Assembly (NCBI GenBank): GCA_950106755.1
Contig: OX467091.1
Location: 21,593,538-21,657,537, forward strand
Length of the DNA stretch: 64,000 bases
Direction: 5' to 3'
Source of the DNA: Climacium dendroides
Taxonomy: Eukaryota > Streptophyta > Bryopsida > Hypnales > Climaciaceae
In this document: positions 12,934 to 26,104 of the stretch, one piece after another
Layout: each line of letters opens with the position of its first letter
How positions within the stretch are numbered: the stretch's first letter is position 1
The notes under the pieces: generated by a model
Database searches by the model: none
Seen by the model: only the letters and a program-made list of their open reading frames with translations
Told to the model about the DNA's origin: nothing
Translations under genes and position numbers: made by a program

Positions 12934-13731
12934 ATGGCAATTGCATGTGATATTAGTCGCAATTGCACTACTTCAAATATTGGTTTGATATCACACTCAC
13001 TTGGTCTTGGAATCCAAGCTTCTAACCATCCAAGAATCATAAATACGTCAAATGTATTAGCTCTCTCTCATAAATTATGGTCACCCATCAACACAATAAC
13101 TACACATCAATCAACAAGGATATTACACAATATGTACATTGAAAAGACTTGTCACTCTAAAAAAGTTAGTTACGCAACAAAACCTTCATATTTTAAGATT
13201 AAATGTGGGCATACAATACTCAATAACATGCAATATAAAAAAGAGCAAGACAATGATAAAAGTAGGTCACGAGTTATTGCAAAATGTGAAATGGAACCCA
13301 AAGGACAAGAACCAACATCATCACATGATGACCAACAACACATGTGTGGGGAGAAGAAACATACAAAAAAGGATCATTTAGGGGGATATGAGAATCACAA
13401 TAAATCTTGTTGCAAGAGAACAAATGCACATTTGGACCCAAAACCAGGAAGTGAATGGCATGATGTATTTCATGGAGAACTAAGAGAATGGAAAGGAACA
13501 AGAAGCCCAGTACATGATGAAGATTATGAAGAGGATCCATGTAATGAATACACAACTCAGCATGGTGGATATGAAGACGAAAGTCACCCATGTAGCTCTC
13601 TCAACGCTACCTACAAGGGTCACAAAACTTCATTATTTCCAACAACGTCTTATGGACCTAATTTCTACGCGCCAATTGGAACTGTTGTATTGCATTACCA
13701 TTTTGACAATCCTTCTCAATCTTATCTTTAG
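12934..13731 (+). CDS. Hypothetical 265-aa protein, single exon
   Basis: ATG at 12934, TAG after residue 265. I do not recognise it. The first ~90 residues are rich in Ser, Thr, Asn, His and Ile with few acids. The rest is very hydrophilic, with scattered Cys/His (GEKKHTKKDHLGGYENHNKS, CEMEPKGQE, HDEDYEEDPCNEYTTQHGGY). It is by far the longest ORF in this AT-rich spacer and has no visible splice structure. It could be a lineage-specific gene, an intronless copy, or a chance ORF; there is no supporting neighbour. Confidence 0.3.
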   Translation: MAIACDISRNCTTSNIGLISHSLGLGIQASNHPRIINTSNVLALSHKLWSPINTITTHQSTRILHNMYIEKTCHSKKVSYATKPSYFKIKCGHTILNNMQYKKEQDNDKSRSRVIAKCEMEPKGQEPTSSHDDQQHMCGEKKHTKKDHLGGYENHNKSCCKRTNAHLDPKPGSEWHDVFHGELREWKGTRSPVHDEDYEEDPCNEYTTQHGGYEDESHPCSSLNATYKGHKTSLFPTTSYGPNFYAPIGTVVLHYHFDNPSQSYL

Positions 13732-13816
13732 AATAAAATTTAAGATACAAACTTTAATTGCCATGGATTTAAATCATTTGCTTATACTAAGCAAGTTTAG
13801 ATTAATGTTTCAATAA

Positions 13817-15877
13817 AATACTGAAGAAAATTAAGTGTAATTAATAGAAGTATACTAAGTGTGACTACATTGAATCAAGCTTTATTTTTTAAATAAAAAA
13901 AACCTTCTTATAAGTGATGTTATTCATGAACATCCAATTTAACAAGTATTATCTAATATTTTTATATGTAAAAATAATACAATTTAGGCATTCACCATGT
14001 GATTTATATTTTATTAATACTATTAGTACTAAATAACAAAATTGATGTACTATTTTCTTGCTCACTTGTAATGACACAACCAACCAAGATGAATCATTAG
14101 ATATATTGACTAATGCCTTAGTTTTTATGTTAAGCACTAGAATTAAGATACAAGATTATGTATGCAATATTAAGATAAATAGTGCATTAGATTCAAGGGA
14201 ATGAATCTAAATTAATCTTTTTAGAATTGAGAAGCCATGCTCTATATATAGGCTTTGAAATGTACACTACTAATATAATTTTGCCTCCAATGGACTCATT
14301 TACCTTCGAAAAATTCTACTTGATTCTAAAAATAATTACTTCTAATCAAAACATGCAATATTCTTCTTCACTCAATTTAATAATATAAAAAAATCTTTAA
14401 ACTTTGTAGTAAAAAATATAGTAAATTGAAATAGTCATTTTGAAACGATAGATCCTTGTCCCTAATGGGTTGATAGAAGGGTTTGTGAATAGTGTGGAAT
14501 AAAACAACTAATATATGATATAACATTACTATCAACTAAAGGTACCTTTTGAAGACAAGATGAAATTGATATAGACTATCTTGAACTTATTTTCTTAACT
14601 ACACACTATGAATTATACATACTTATACTATGAATTATATATTACTTTGAAAGATTTCAATTTGATTTATGAAAAAATTGTAATTGTTATCATTTTTGTA
14701 GCAAAAATTGAAAATAAATAAGAAAAAATAAAAAACAATCCAAATTTTATGAAATTTTCTCATTTCTACTTATTTTATTTTTTACATCCAAAACAACCAT
14801 AGCAAAGACCTTGAAATCAAAATTTAGCTATTAAACCAAGTTTATTCTTTTATTTAATTTTTTTATAACTTATGATATTTTTGATAGTGGAAAAATGTAA
14901 TTTTTAAACTATTTTATTTTTTTCAAAAACTTTTGATGAAAAAATCAAATTTTCAATGATTTTTTTGACATTAAAGGTGGGAATAAAATTATATAAATTA
15001 TAATATATTAGAATTATCTTGAGATTTTAACATAATTGAAGTTTAAAATTAAAATTTAAAATTAAAATTAAAATTTAAAATTCATTTTAAAAGAAGAAAA
15101 TTTGAATGAAAAATACAATATACTATATTTTTCGATTCTAATTCAAAGAGCTTGTAATTTAATAATTCTTTTGAATTTTTGAATTTCTTCAAAATTTCAA
15201 GATAAAGTAGAAAGAAATCTTGTCAAGCTTGATTTCTTAGTTTAACCTTGGAGCGATCTGACGTCCATTTTTTGGACAATGAACAGATTGAAGTTCTTGT
15301 TTTTGTCTCGTTTCTGCGTTGATGAAAGTCATCCTAATTTTTGGTGATACTTTATCAAGTTCTTGTCTTATCTAATGGTTGGATTTGGTGTTACTAGAAT
15401 ACAAATCTTTCTAAAATTACAAATGCGGAAGTGTGTCAAGTGGTCAAATTGCATTGACTCTAGTTCAAAACTAGGTTTGCAAAAATGAGGTCATAGATGT
15501 AAAGAACACAAAATTTCAAAAAATCACCATGTCAAGAGAACCTCATTTTGAATCCATTCCAATAAGTTTTGCTTAAAAAATGATAATATTTTGTTTGTAA
15601 TCAAATTTTGAAGGAATTTTGAAATTTCCCTTTCCAAATTTATAGAAAAATATTGGTGATAGCATTGGTGAATCTGACCATACAAATGGAATCTAAAATT
15701 CAAAGTCTACAACTTTCCTTTGTATATCACTTCTAAAATATTCTTCCAAATAGCACTTTATAATGATTTTCTCCAAATCGTCAATTATAGAGAAGAGTCC
15801 AGATACTCTAGGGTTAAATCAAATATAAAAATGGTTATATTTGAAATCAATGAAGGTTGACCAAGAGCAACAACATA
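13817..15877. other. Very AT-rich spacer, no gene seen
   Basis: Simple A/T-rich sequence, including AAATTAAAATT runs at about 15040-15080. No motif, ORF or transposon boundary recognised. Confidence 0.5.
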
Positions 15878-16218
15878 AGCTTGTGAGTTTAGAAATGCAA
15901 GCCTAAAAGCCTTGAACCTAAATGTAAGTAAGTACTTTACAGTTATTGAAGGTGCTTATAACATAAGTACTATATAACAATAGAAGGTGCTATTACAGAC
16001 ACTTATAATATTGGCATTTATAACATAAATATCCTATATAGTAACCATGGAAGGTGCTAATAACATAGGTGCCTATAGCATAGACAATTATAATATAGCC
16101 ACCTATAATATAAATGCCTTGTAACCATGAAAGGTGTATATAACATAAGTACCTATAACATAGTAGCCTAGGTTCTTAAGCTCATGGGCTCAAGGTCCTA
16201 GGCTCATATGCTAGCAAC
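15878..16218. repeat. Left arm of a foldback-like element
   Basis: Inverted match of 17355-17680. It holds degenerate tandem units of about 36-40 bp such as AACCATGGAAGGTGCTAATA followed by ACATAGGTGCCTATA, and ends with GCCTAGGTTCTTAAGCTCAT. Confidence 0.8.
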
Positions 16219-17354
16219 TATAGATCAAGAGTATTTTTTTTGGATGCATGGACCTTTAAGAGTTAAAATTAGTCTCAAGTGTATAAGATGCTAAAGGTAT
16301 TGATTAGCTTTAAAATATTTTTAAAGATGTTAAGTATATAATAGATAATTGACCATTTTCAATTGGTTTATAATGAAAAATAATTGAAGATCATCCTAGA
16401 TTTTTGGAATAAAATTTTTAAATGGTTTAGCTCTAATGATAATTAGAATGGAATATCTTTACATGAAAAAATTTGAATATTATTTCATTCAAGATATTTC
16501 TTTGATATTGACCACCTCTCATTATGATTTTGATTCTTCAACTTTGTTGAGACCAATTCAATTCTCCTTGGTTGCTACTACTGATTTAAATTCAATTTAT
16601 TTATGACCTTTTTGTTAGTGAAATGATCATTTTTGCATTGGAATTGAATTTATAAAATGAATCTCAAAGTCCAAATTCTATTGTACTTTAGAAACTTAAA
16701 AATTCCTAAAACCAACTACAAGCACTTCATTGCAATTTGAATTTTCAAAGGTGTAACAATGATATGCTAGATTTCAAAGCATTGACTAAGTTTGGAGACC
16801 AAGTTTTCAGCACAAATTTTTTCTGTTATAATGTATGTATATAGGTTGAAATAAATTTATTTCACTTTTAATTTAAAAAATTCTCAATGATTTTAAAGGT
16901 GTAACAATTTAAAAAAAATAATGGTAGTTACAATAAAATGCAATTCCTTTCCTTTTTTTTGGTAAATAATAAAAGGAATAGAAAAGTTATGGTATATTTA
17001 GGTTTGCAACCCCTCTTTGGATCCTTCTTTAGCCTACATTGAACACATGCTTAATTCATTTTAGATTGCAATTCAATTCTTCAACTTTGTCCTTTGGAGA
17101 ATGACAACAACTCATACTAGTTGTATATAATCTACTTGACTCCTTCCAATTCAAATATTGATCCAATCCCTGCATCTTTGAAGCAAAAGAAGGAACCAAA
17201 CAATTCACTAGGCTTCATTTTTTCGATAAACATCCCATATAAAATAAGAACAACTAAAATATCTTGATCTTAAATCAATGATGTGGATACAACATTACAA
17301 AATTTGCATACAAAAAATTGGATGAAAATCATTCAATCTTCAATATAAATACAC

Positions 17355-17680
17355 AGTTGTTAGTATGTGAGCCTAAGAACCTAGGGGCCTAGGCTTCTAT
17401 CTTATAGGTACCTATATTATAGGAACCTTCCATATTTATAGGATATTTATATTATAGGTGTCTATGTTGTAGGTACCTATGTTATAAGCACCTTCTATGG
17501 TTACATGATATTTTTATTACAAGTATCTATGTTATAAGTACCTACATTATAAGTAACTTCCATGGTTATAGGGTACTTAAATTACAAGTATATATATTAT
17601 AGACAACTTCAATAGTTGTAGAGTACCTACTTACATGTAGGTTCAAGGCTTGTAGGCTCACATTTCTAGGCTCACATGCT
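17355..17680. repeat. Right arm of a foldback-like element
   Basis: Inverse of 15878-16218, with the tandem units in the opposite direction (TATAGGTACCTATATTATAG, GGAACCTTCCATAT). Long repeated arms around about 1.1 kb of AT-rich filler with no ORF are the layout of foldback elements. No outer target duplication was confirmed. Confidence 0.8.
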
Positions 17681-18523
17681 AGTGTCATTGAATATGAATA
17701 GAGCCTCAAACTATGATTTCCTTCACATCTAATGCTGAATGAAAAATAGTGAAATACATAAAATCAAGTAGACCATGACCACTAATGAATTGGAATTATT
17801 TCAAAGGTGAAAAAAGTTATTTCGAAAAATTTTTAGACTTATCCTAAGACCATCACATAAATTTGGTTTTTCCATTCAACCATAGTGGCAATATAGTACA
17901 CATATGTAACCCCTAAAGGACAAACCTACTTAAAGAACATAGACTTAAAATAAAATCTCAATTTCACATAGTTTTTGATTTTATATGTCTCAAAACTTAA
18001 CCAAGAAAATGTAGTTCCAATAATCTAATTTCATTCATTTTCATTTTTTTTCCCCCAAATTGCTAGAAGTTTAATTTTTGTAATACTTTGAAGGTAGTGC
18101 AATGAAAAATTTAAAATACATCAATTTTTGAACTTTTCTATCAAATTTCTCTTAGTGTAAGCTCAAGGAATACATCAATTACACCATGATTTTCATCACT
18201 ACTTGTATCATCTCCAAATTTTAGTAAAAATTTAATGCAGTTTAAAGCATAATTTCTAATTGATTTTTACAAAGAAATTATTTTTAAAAATCATATAAAA
18301 ATGATTTTAGTTTTTTTCATTATGAAAATTTGAAGTCAAATTTAAACGCATACGTGAGAAAAAATCAAATTTTTGAAAGATGTATTTTAATATAGAAAAT
18401 TAATAAAGTTTGACCAAGCAAGAACATACAATTTCCATCTATCCATTAAGTTAGGTTGTTTGTTTGTTTTGTTTGTTATGGAATGACCATGAGTCTCCCA
18501 TCAGAAAGCCCTTGGCGAGGAGG

Positions 18524-18802
18524 GGTGCACAGGCTCTGTTTACTCATGTTTGGATCTATGAAAAAAAAGATATTGAATTTCAAAGTTGATTTTATTTTGC
18601 TGTTGACTTTACTCATGTTTGGATCTATGAAAAAAAAGATATTGAATTTCAAAGTTGATTTTATTTTGCTGTTGACTGTAGCAACGGCACAGGGCACTAG
18701 GGGGCACAGGGCACTAGGGTGCACAGGCTCTGTTTACTCATGTTTGGATCTATGAAAAAAAAGATATTGAATTTCAAAGTTGATTTTATTTTGCCGATGA
18801 CG
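18524..18802. repeat. Direct repeats of about 71 bp, three copies
   Basis: TTTACTCATGTTTGGATCTA then ATGAAAAAAAAGATATTG and GTTGATTTTATTTTGC occurs three times, two with the prefix GTGCACAGGCTCTG. GGCACAGGGCACTA is repeated between them. The ORFs on both strands are by-products. Confidence 0.85.
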
Positions 18803-18813
18803 GCACAGGGCAC

Positions 18814-19067
18814 TACACTAAATAGTGAAATTAGGTTGCCTGAACAATTAGGTTGCCTTATTCAGGAAAGTTACCTCATGACCTCATGACTCATCCGGAT
18901 GGAGGCACAAGCAGTTCTCTAAACCCGAGCCATGAACAAGTGCACCAACCCATGCAACACACATGGTTCCTACATTACTGCATCCTTCTACAATAACTGT
19001 ACATATTTATATAGTGTAGAGTGTCGAGAAATTAGTGTGGGGCAACCTAATTTCACTATTTAGTGTA
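18814..19067. mobile_element. MITE with TACACTAAATAGTG ends, copy 1
   Basis: About 27-bp inverted ends: TACACTAAATAGTGAAATT at the left and its inverse at the right. The 254-bp body has no ORF. It lies between the 71-bp repeats and the 3' end of the GT14-like gene. Confidence 0.85.
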
Positions 19068-19982
19068 GTTAAGAGTTAAACTAGACTGCACGGTCATAGG
19101 CCCAGGCATTCAAGGAATCAAGACTTCTCTATGGTCTATTCTACAGCTATCAAGCTCCCATAAGCCAGTGTGAGCATATTCTTCGACTGGCGTGCTTGCT
19201 GAATCAAAGTTGACACGAGTTTGGTTCTTATTGATTTCTGTCTCATTCGCAGAGACGTTTAGTGACAGATGACATGAGAAAACCACGCCTTCCACGAATC
19301 CCATAAAGCATCGTACTCATGTTCTGCGTCATGTTCTATTGGATTAACTATAAACTAACCTGCCTGCACTCTAGTGCAAGTTGACTCAACTGTTGATAGT
19401 GAGAGCGACAAGCATGCAAAGTTAAAAGGCACTAGGACTCTCGGCTTTGCACACGTGTATGTTACTGATTTTGAGGACTGAAAGTAGAGCTTTAATCTAA
19501 GTTGCAGAAAGACTTACGTGTGCGTAGGAAGCTTACCGGCATAGAAAATGAATCTTCAAGGGAGGTTCACATTGGATTCCGCTTCAGAAAAGTCGTTGGA
19601 AAATCTCAGCTTCAGTTCAAGGATGAGAAGATTGATGAAGTAAAGTAAGTCAAAAGATAAAATAGATTGATCTTTACAATGAAAATATAATCCACGTGAT
19701 TGATCTTTACAATGAGTAAGGATTACAATGGTATATCTACGCTGTTTCGCCAATCTTCAAGAGGAAAAGATTCTTTTCTTACGTCTCATCTTCCTGGTAG
19801 AATTCGCCGGTACAAGAATCGCTCTTCAAAATCGTTGAGCCCAAGCAGCAGCAACTAATTAGAGCATGGGAGAATGCAAATATCCTCCAGTGTCAGTTAT
19901 GTCTGACAGAGAACAGTGCCCAATCCCGGAAAGGCATTGAATAAAGTAACCGCAATGCAAAACTTCTCTAGCGTCTGAAAGT

Positions 19983-22900
19983 TCAAGACCATGTTGCGGC
20001 CTTCTCATAGCTGGAAACTCGGTCCAAGAGGCGGAACCCAGCAGCTCGAGTAAATTTTCTCGCAAACAGGAAGCAAGGCCTCGCCTCGCCCCCCGCTTTG
20101 CACCATTCTGTTCTTGACTCGGTTTCATAACGGATGCTGCGTAAATCCTGCAGGCATTACAGGACCGTGGTTACAATCGATGAACTTCTACAAAATGCAT
20201 CTCATACATTATCTCGTTGGGATGATACATTCTAATGGTGAAGAGGTATTTTTAACTCCGGTTCAGAAAGTGAGTTACATACCTGAATCTTCTTTATAGC
20301 CTCGAGAGTAGCATCTGCAAAAGCGTAGGTGACAGGATGCCATCCTTCTCGACCTTGGTCTTTTGCTTGATTCTCCCACCGGCTGTAAGTCAATGTCCGC
20401 CGCTCTGTTTCATCTTCCAAATCCTTCATCTAGACCCCACAAGCCCATCTTTAATTAAAAACGGCTCTGATTAATCGAAAGAAATGTTGAATACTTCATT
20501 AAGAACAGGTAGTGATACCGTAAAATGTAACAGCTTCGGTTGTAGAGAGTGGATATTCATTAGCAAGGTTCCCAAAGAAACTAGTGATAACTCCATAAAA
20601 GTAGTAAGTTCGCTGATAAACGTCTCTTACGGAGAAAATATAAAAGCACGTAAGAAACCTCAAAGTTACTCCATTTGAAGAGAAAATACGTACCGCAAAC
20701 AGAGTCTGAATGTAATGCTCATCAGGTATACAATTGTGAGGCTTTGTTGTCGCGTTATTCTGTCACACACAGCATAATCATCAGCAAAAAAATGCAAGAA
20801 TGGGGATAACTTCTCTGTCCAAAAAAAGATTGAGTTCATCTGCTCAACGGCGGGGACTGGGAATTGGCTCTAACCAAAGGATCATCCTCCCAATTGTCCG
20901 GTAAAACCACCTTCTGCATTCAGCCACCCGTTTTACCACATTTAATTCAAAACAGGTTTTGCTTAGCAGAACACTTTACTCACTGATAGACAAAGCATAA
21001 GATTTGGGCTTTAAAAAACACAGGCATCAATAGCTTGACTACTTCACCACATGCAAATAAGTGATTCAACAACTGCCATCGCTCTCCACATTTAACAAGC
21101 AAGACAAAATGGCAGGTTGTTCTCCTTACAAATGCAACTGTGGTTTAATAACCAAAAACCAACGCATCCAAATGGAAATAAAAGGTCAGGCTTAATGCTA
21201 AGGAAGTAAATAAAATGATCTTAACCAGTGAAAACAGGAATACAAGAGCGTAGAGGACCAAACCTGGCAATTGTCAACAAAAACTGGCAACACTGTAGTG
21301 TCTGCTACAACAGCTTCTGCATGTTTTCGTGTCAAGACAAACCACTGCACACAGCACCATTTTCGTACTCGATAAGATACACAAACTTAGTGCTAAAAAT
21401 TGAAATTGAAATAAGATAACTACTCAGAAAGACGTCTGCAGGGCTACCTAAATAGGAGTGCTGCTTTCATGATTAATCTTAGATGTAATTCAAGTAATTG
21501 AAGAGCGGAACAAAATTTCAGATTGCTGAATATGTTCCCTTCAGTCCAATACATTTCGAAAGATTCTCAACCACGTCTACACCGGTAGATCCTTCTCAAA
21601 GAATTAACACCTTCAAATTCATTTAGCTACTTCCTATCATTTGCGTACGCGTGCGTTTCTCAAGTTGTGACTCGTTCCAACTGTGTGGTGATGAAAATTC
21701 AAGTACCAAAAATTACAGAAATAAATAAAAAGACATTTTACAGTATCTGTTAAGCTGTTGATAAAAATGTTAGTCAAGTTATTAACCCCTACCTATAGAA
21801 GCCATGATAATTGGAAGAAGGATAAATAGATTATGAGGGTAAGGTATAACTCCTAATGAAGGCTTCTACCACCTGGGATCCTTTTCGCCAATAGTCGCGC
21901 GGGATAACTGATTCCATTTTGATGTTGTACTGCTCATCGCCATAATCAACAAAACTGTTTCCCAGCCCAGTGAAAATCATATTAGGCCTCGTATAGAATA
22001 TGAAAGAATGCAGGAGAAAGATAGATTCAAATCCAAGGAACAAGATTGATCAAAGAATGGACATTACAATGAGATTGACAAAAAAAAATCATATTACCTG
22101 TCCACAAAGCTCTTTTGAGAGGATACTACATAATTGTAGACGTAATCAAAATTGTAAAGAGGTATACAGCTGCACCAGAAAAGTAAACACTGGTATTAGT
22201 CATCCCTGAAAATGGAAACTTTCGAACTAGTACAAGCACTCCCAATGTTGTTGAGACGTTGAGTCTCTGGCTGAAAGTAAGAACAGTCAAATCGACAGAG
22301 AGCACCCGTCATCAAACTTTTGGACAAAGCCCACGCAGCAATTTAATATTCCTCCCCACTACTTTGCAGCATGCCAATGAAAAAGGTTATGTATTTCTAA
22401 GAAACACTTTGCCTAAACTTCACATAAATGTATCTAGTGACGGTCATCACAACCTACCTGTCAGAAAGAAGGAAGAAACGCTCATTTAAAGGATCCTTCA
22501 AAGCTTCAATTAATAACAGCCGTTCTGCCTGAATCATGCTCGCCTCTCCCCAAACTACCTGGAAATACCGTGTTTGTGAGTCTCACGCAGGCCCAACAAC
22601 TTCCCTAGAGGAATTGTAATGGTACACAGAAATCTGAACTGTCGATGACTGAGCAAACAGACGACATAAGCAAATAGATTTTTATTAAGAGCAAGTGGTG
22701 ATCATTGCCCAGCTCAACATGCAAACCCGAATCTAATAACTTTTTAAACTGTCTGTCTATCAAAAAAATACCATTTGCAGATGACATATAGTGAACCTTA
22801 CCTGGATAGAGTTCTTTAGTTGACGATTGACAAAAAAGTGGCACTTCGTGTTCTTCTTGGTGTAAGAATACCCATGTCTTGCGTGAATGTATATATTAAA

Positions 22901-23417
22901 TTCATGACCACCCGATCCCTGCGATTTCCAATAGGCGATAGTTATCATTTTATGCTCGAGAGGCGAGTTAATTTCAGCTAGTGCTCTGAGTATATAATCT
23001 TTCTTGTTTAGTTCGTGGCATGAAGCGAAACCTCCAGGCTATAACCCTAAAAACACAAAAATGGACGTACAACTTATAAGCAACTTTCAACCGACACTCT
23101 CAAAACTTTTGAAACTTAGCAACTGATTATCCAATAATCAACTTGGTCACCAGGTTCTTTTCTTTGAACAGTTTCCTTATAAGAAATACCTCAAAGAAAT
23201 GCTGCCAAAGAATGTCCAAAGGCATGACATGTCGGGCTAGGAACATAAATGCCAGCTTTGGTTTCACAGGGTCCCTAGTTTGCGGGGGCTTCACTTCGTC
23301 TTTTATTGCAGAATCTTGCAGCATCACCAGCGCAACAATAACGAGAGTTAAACCTAATAGCATGTACCCTCCGAGTCTCCATCTCCAACGCGAGTAACCA
23401 TATACCCTCTTCTTCAT
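19983..23417 (-). CDS. Core-2/I-branching beta-1,6-GlcNAc-transferase-like protein (plant GT14/DUF266 type), ten exons
   Basis: Exons, in transcript order: 23417-23190, 22918-22802, 22558-22458, 22169-22098, 21954-21873, 21344-21264, 20913-20875, 20759-20694, 20429-20283, 20147-19983. All junctions are GT-AG and phases match; the 1098 nt give 365 aa ending in TGA. The start is the ATG at 23417. Residues about 15-33 form one hydrophobic segment after a basic N-terminus, as in a type II Golgi membrane protein. Family motifs run in order: KLAFMFLARHVMPLDILW, FNIYIHARHGY, VVWGEASMIQAERLLL, FFLLSDSCIPLYNFDYVYNY, YNIKMESVIP then WRKGSQWFVLTRKHAEAVV, CIPDEHYIQT, RRTLTYSRW, HPVTYAFADAT, RTEWC and PCFLFARKFTRAA. 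The family is thought to transfer sugars to cell-wall or glycoprotein glycans (rice BC10 is a member); the substrate here is unknown. Length is normal and there are no breaks, so it looks functional. Exon 7 is only 39 nt. Confidence 0.93.
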
Positions 23418-23875
23418 GTCTCCGACTGCCTGAGCTCACAGAGTGCTGCCTAATTTGTCCCTGAACCCGTAAAAACGCCCTGTCATTAATTTTACAGTAA
23501 GCCGCATCACGCACGTCTCAATCAAGAACGTCATTTTCACTACCCATGAGGAGTGCAGATCCCGGCACTAAATGCACAGTTTATTACTCAGGACGGCCAC
23601 TACAGTCCAGTTTTTTTAATTTATTCTGTAGGCTGTATCGCCCCCCCAATAAATACCTGCTACAGTACAAAGGAAAGGAATAGTAACCAATCCAAATTAC
23701 TTCACTGCATTATTAGGTCTGAATCCCAGGGATGATGAAGTGATAATTTAAAAAGGCTTAATAAATCTAATCGGACGCAAGGACTGAAATATATTCCGAA
23801 CATTAAATGTATCTACCGATCCCCAATACACACTTTCGGTCAATCGGATTTGAGGTCCTCATGAAAATTAAAACC

Positions 23876-25620
23876 TTCAACCAACTCTTATCCCAGAACG
23901 GCAAACTACATCCAGATAATGGTCCTTTGATGCGCTATAAAATACAACGACACGCACTCTGTCTCTTTACAAACTCAGCTCTCACGAACACTAGATGCGC
24001 TTCGAGTGTAGCATTATTCCAAACATTTCCAGTAATTCCAGCAGAAGAGGATTTCCACAAGGACGATGCACCACTCCCTCCCTCATAACGCAACTCTCCA
24101 TCTCTCGTTCTCCAAGACAGATTCATCAAATGTAAAGAAAAGCTGGGAGACGCTTCCTCTGCATGGAGTTACTTATCCTCTAATTAAAATTCCAAGTCCG
24201 ACTTCTTAATCACAAATCCAACTCTCTCTTTGTTTCCCTGAAACAGGAAACGAGCAACAGAAATTGAAACTCTGGCCTTAACAAGACAATTTCCAAAGGA
24301 CAGCAGTAACAACGCGCATCCAAAACTATACCCATGGACGCAAGTAATCAAAATTAAAAACCTAATAATCCTATGCTACTCCTATGTTTCTTCGATCGCT
24401 TTGGTCACGGCCCGGTGCCCCAGCATCCCCGAATTTAGACAAGAAAACGAGCAACAACGAGCAACAGCTGCCGAAGCGGCATGGAAACAAGCGACGCATT
24501 GTCAAAATACGACGAAAGAATTAATTTTAAAATGATTTCTTACGCCTGCTCGATAACTTTTTCGATCGCTATACGGCCGCGGTGCTGTTGCGCCAGTCTC
24601 CTAACTTAGAAACGAACAACATAAATTATACTACGGCCTTAACAAGTCAATTTCGATCAACACGCTCGCATCCAAAGCTACATCAAAAAGCATAAAATTA
24701 AAATTAAAAACCTAATTATCTTAAGCTCTGCTTCTGTGTCTTCATCGATCGTTTCGGTCGAGGCACGGTCGCCCGAGTCACCCCGAACTGATACAAGAAA
24801 ACGAGCAAGACATGCAAAAACTCACTGGAGAAAACCGACGGATTGCAAGACATCCGACGGGAAGACAAAATTTGAAAAAGATGCCTGCCTCTGCGTCTTC
24901 TTCGATCACTTACATTTCAATACCGTAGCGCCAACCTCTCGAATTCAAAAAATCAAGCAACACAAATTGAACAACGGCCAATTTCCAACAGAAATTCGGC
25001 AATACACTCGCATCCAGAGCGGCATCCGCGAACGCAAAAAAAAAAAAAAAAATCACAATTACAAACCTACTATTCATATGCCTGCTTCAGTCTCTTCTTC
25101 GATTGCTTCCTCACAATACCGTTACGCTAACCTCCGGAATTTAGAAAACGTGCAACACAAATTGAACTGCGGACAATTTCGAGCAGAAATCCAGCCAAAC
25201 GCTCGCATCCTGAGTGACATCTATGCACGCAAAAGTCCAAATAACAAACCTAAAACTCTTTCGCCTGCTTCTTCTGTGTGTTCTCCGATCCGGTTCGTCG
25301 CGGCACTGTTGCGCCAGCCTCCCCGACTTTACACACGAAACTAGTCTAGCAGCCCGCCTCCCTGAAAAATTATTGGACGGAATTTTCAACACCTGACAGA
25401 AAAGACTGAATTTGAAAAGATTTTGAAGAAGCGAACGGTCTTCCTTCCCCGAAGAAAGGGAGCTTGTGCTCGTGCTTTCGCCATCGCCAAGCTTGGCAAT
25501 AAGCGCCAAAACCCCGCCTAGGGCTTTTGCTTTTGTCCCAAAATGTAACCCTGGAGTTGATTCTCCTGACAGAATCTACGAATCTGGGTCTACCAACAAC
25601 TGAAGTTCTAGTCACCAGTA
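23876..25620. repeat. 5' flank of the GT14-like gene, copy 1 of a shared upstream module
   Basis: The module opens with a block containing AACTCTTATCCCAGAAC and CACGCACTCTGTCTCTTTAC, runs to CCACAAGGACGATG, and ends with a block containing GACAGAAAAGACTGAATTTG and TTTCGCCATCGCCAAGC. Both blocks recur upstream of HPPK-DHPS (32580-33425) and partly at 33900-34260. The copy here is longest because it holds a tandem array at about 24360-25380. No convincing coding gene was found in it. It may contain the promoter and 5' UTR of the gene at 23417. Confidence 0.75.
24360..25380. repeat. Degenerate tandem array, units of about 180 bp
   Basis: About six diverged units each begin with a C/T-rich GCCTGCTTCTGTGTCTTCTTC-like stretch with GATCGCTTCGGT variants, then CGCCAGCCTCCCCGA, AAACGAGCAAC, ACAAATTGAAC and ACGCTCGCATCC variants. 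The region is GC-richer than the surroundings. One unit contains a 16-17 base A run near 25040. Two partial units occur at about 32815-33180. Confidence 0.7.
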
Positions 25621-25867
25621 GTTAAATCTTCAGGTCCAAGGTCCAAGAGATCAAGTAAAGGACGAAGTGAAAGACAAAGAGTAAGGGTCGCTTTACACGT
25701 CAGAGCAAGCCAAGAGAATCAAAAATCCTAAGCACTCTCATTGGTGTACGTTTCTACTCTCTTTATAATGGAAACACTCAAAAAAATTTATTTGCGAGAA
25801 TTTGGTTCATACTCGTAACTTTGGTTCATATTCTTGAAGTTGTAGGGAAATATAAACTACATAACTA

Positions 25868-26104
25868 TACAAAATAGTGAAATTAGGTTGCCTTAACAAT
25901 TAGGTTGCCTTACATCAGAAAAATTACTTTTAGAAGCTGTCAAAGTCAACAAATATGAAATATTTTCATTTGTACACATAGAGGTTCATGAGTCCCAATT
26001 ACAACAAAACTTAATACAAAAGTAGTGTATTCTTGTATAATAGTTGAAAATATTTATATAGTGTCAAATGTCAAGAAATTAGTGTAGGGCAACCTATTTG
26101 TGTA
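25868..26104. mobile_element. MITE with TACACTAAATAGTG ends, copy 2
   Basis: Left TACAAAATAGTGAAATTAGG; right GGGCAACCTATTTGTGTA, worn. The body shares TTTATATAGTGT and AAGAAATTAGTGTAGGGCAA with copy 1. Confidence 0.75.

Noticed and set aside
13274..13591. His/Leu-rich minus-strand ORF
   Set aside because: It is the antisense shadow of the 265-codon ORF.
18456..18755. ORFs on both strands over the 71-bp repeats
   Set aside because: They are produced by the direct repeats and show no domain or splice structure.
23934..23946. CTATAAAATA as a plus-strand TATA box
   Set aside because: It is not conserved in the module copies before HPPK-DHPS, and no plausible plus-strand gene follows.
24736..25344. 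202-codon plus-strand ORF upstream of the GT14-like gene
   Set aside because: It spans diverged tandem repeats and an A run, has no recognisable domain, and the units do not preserve a common frame.
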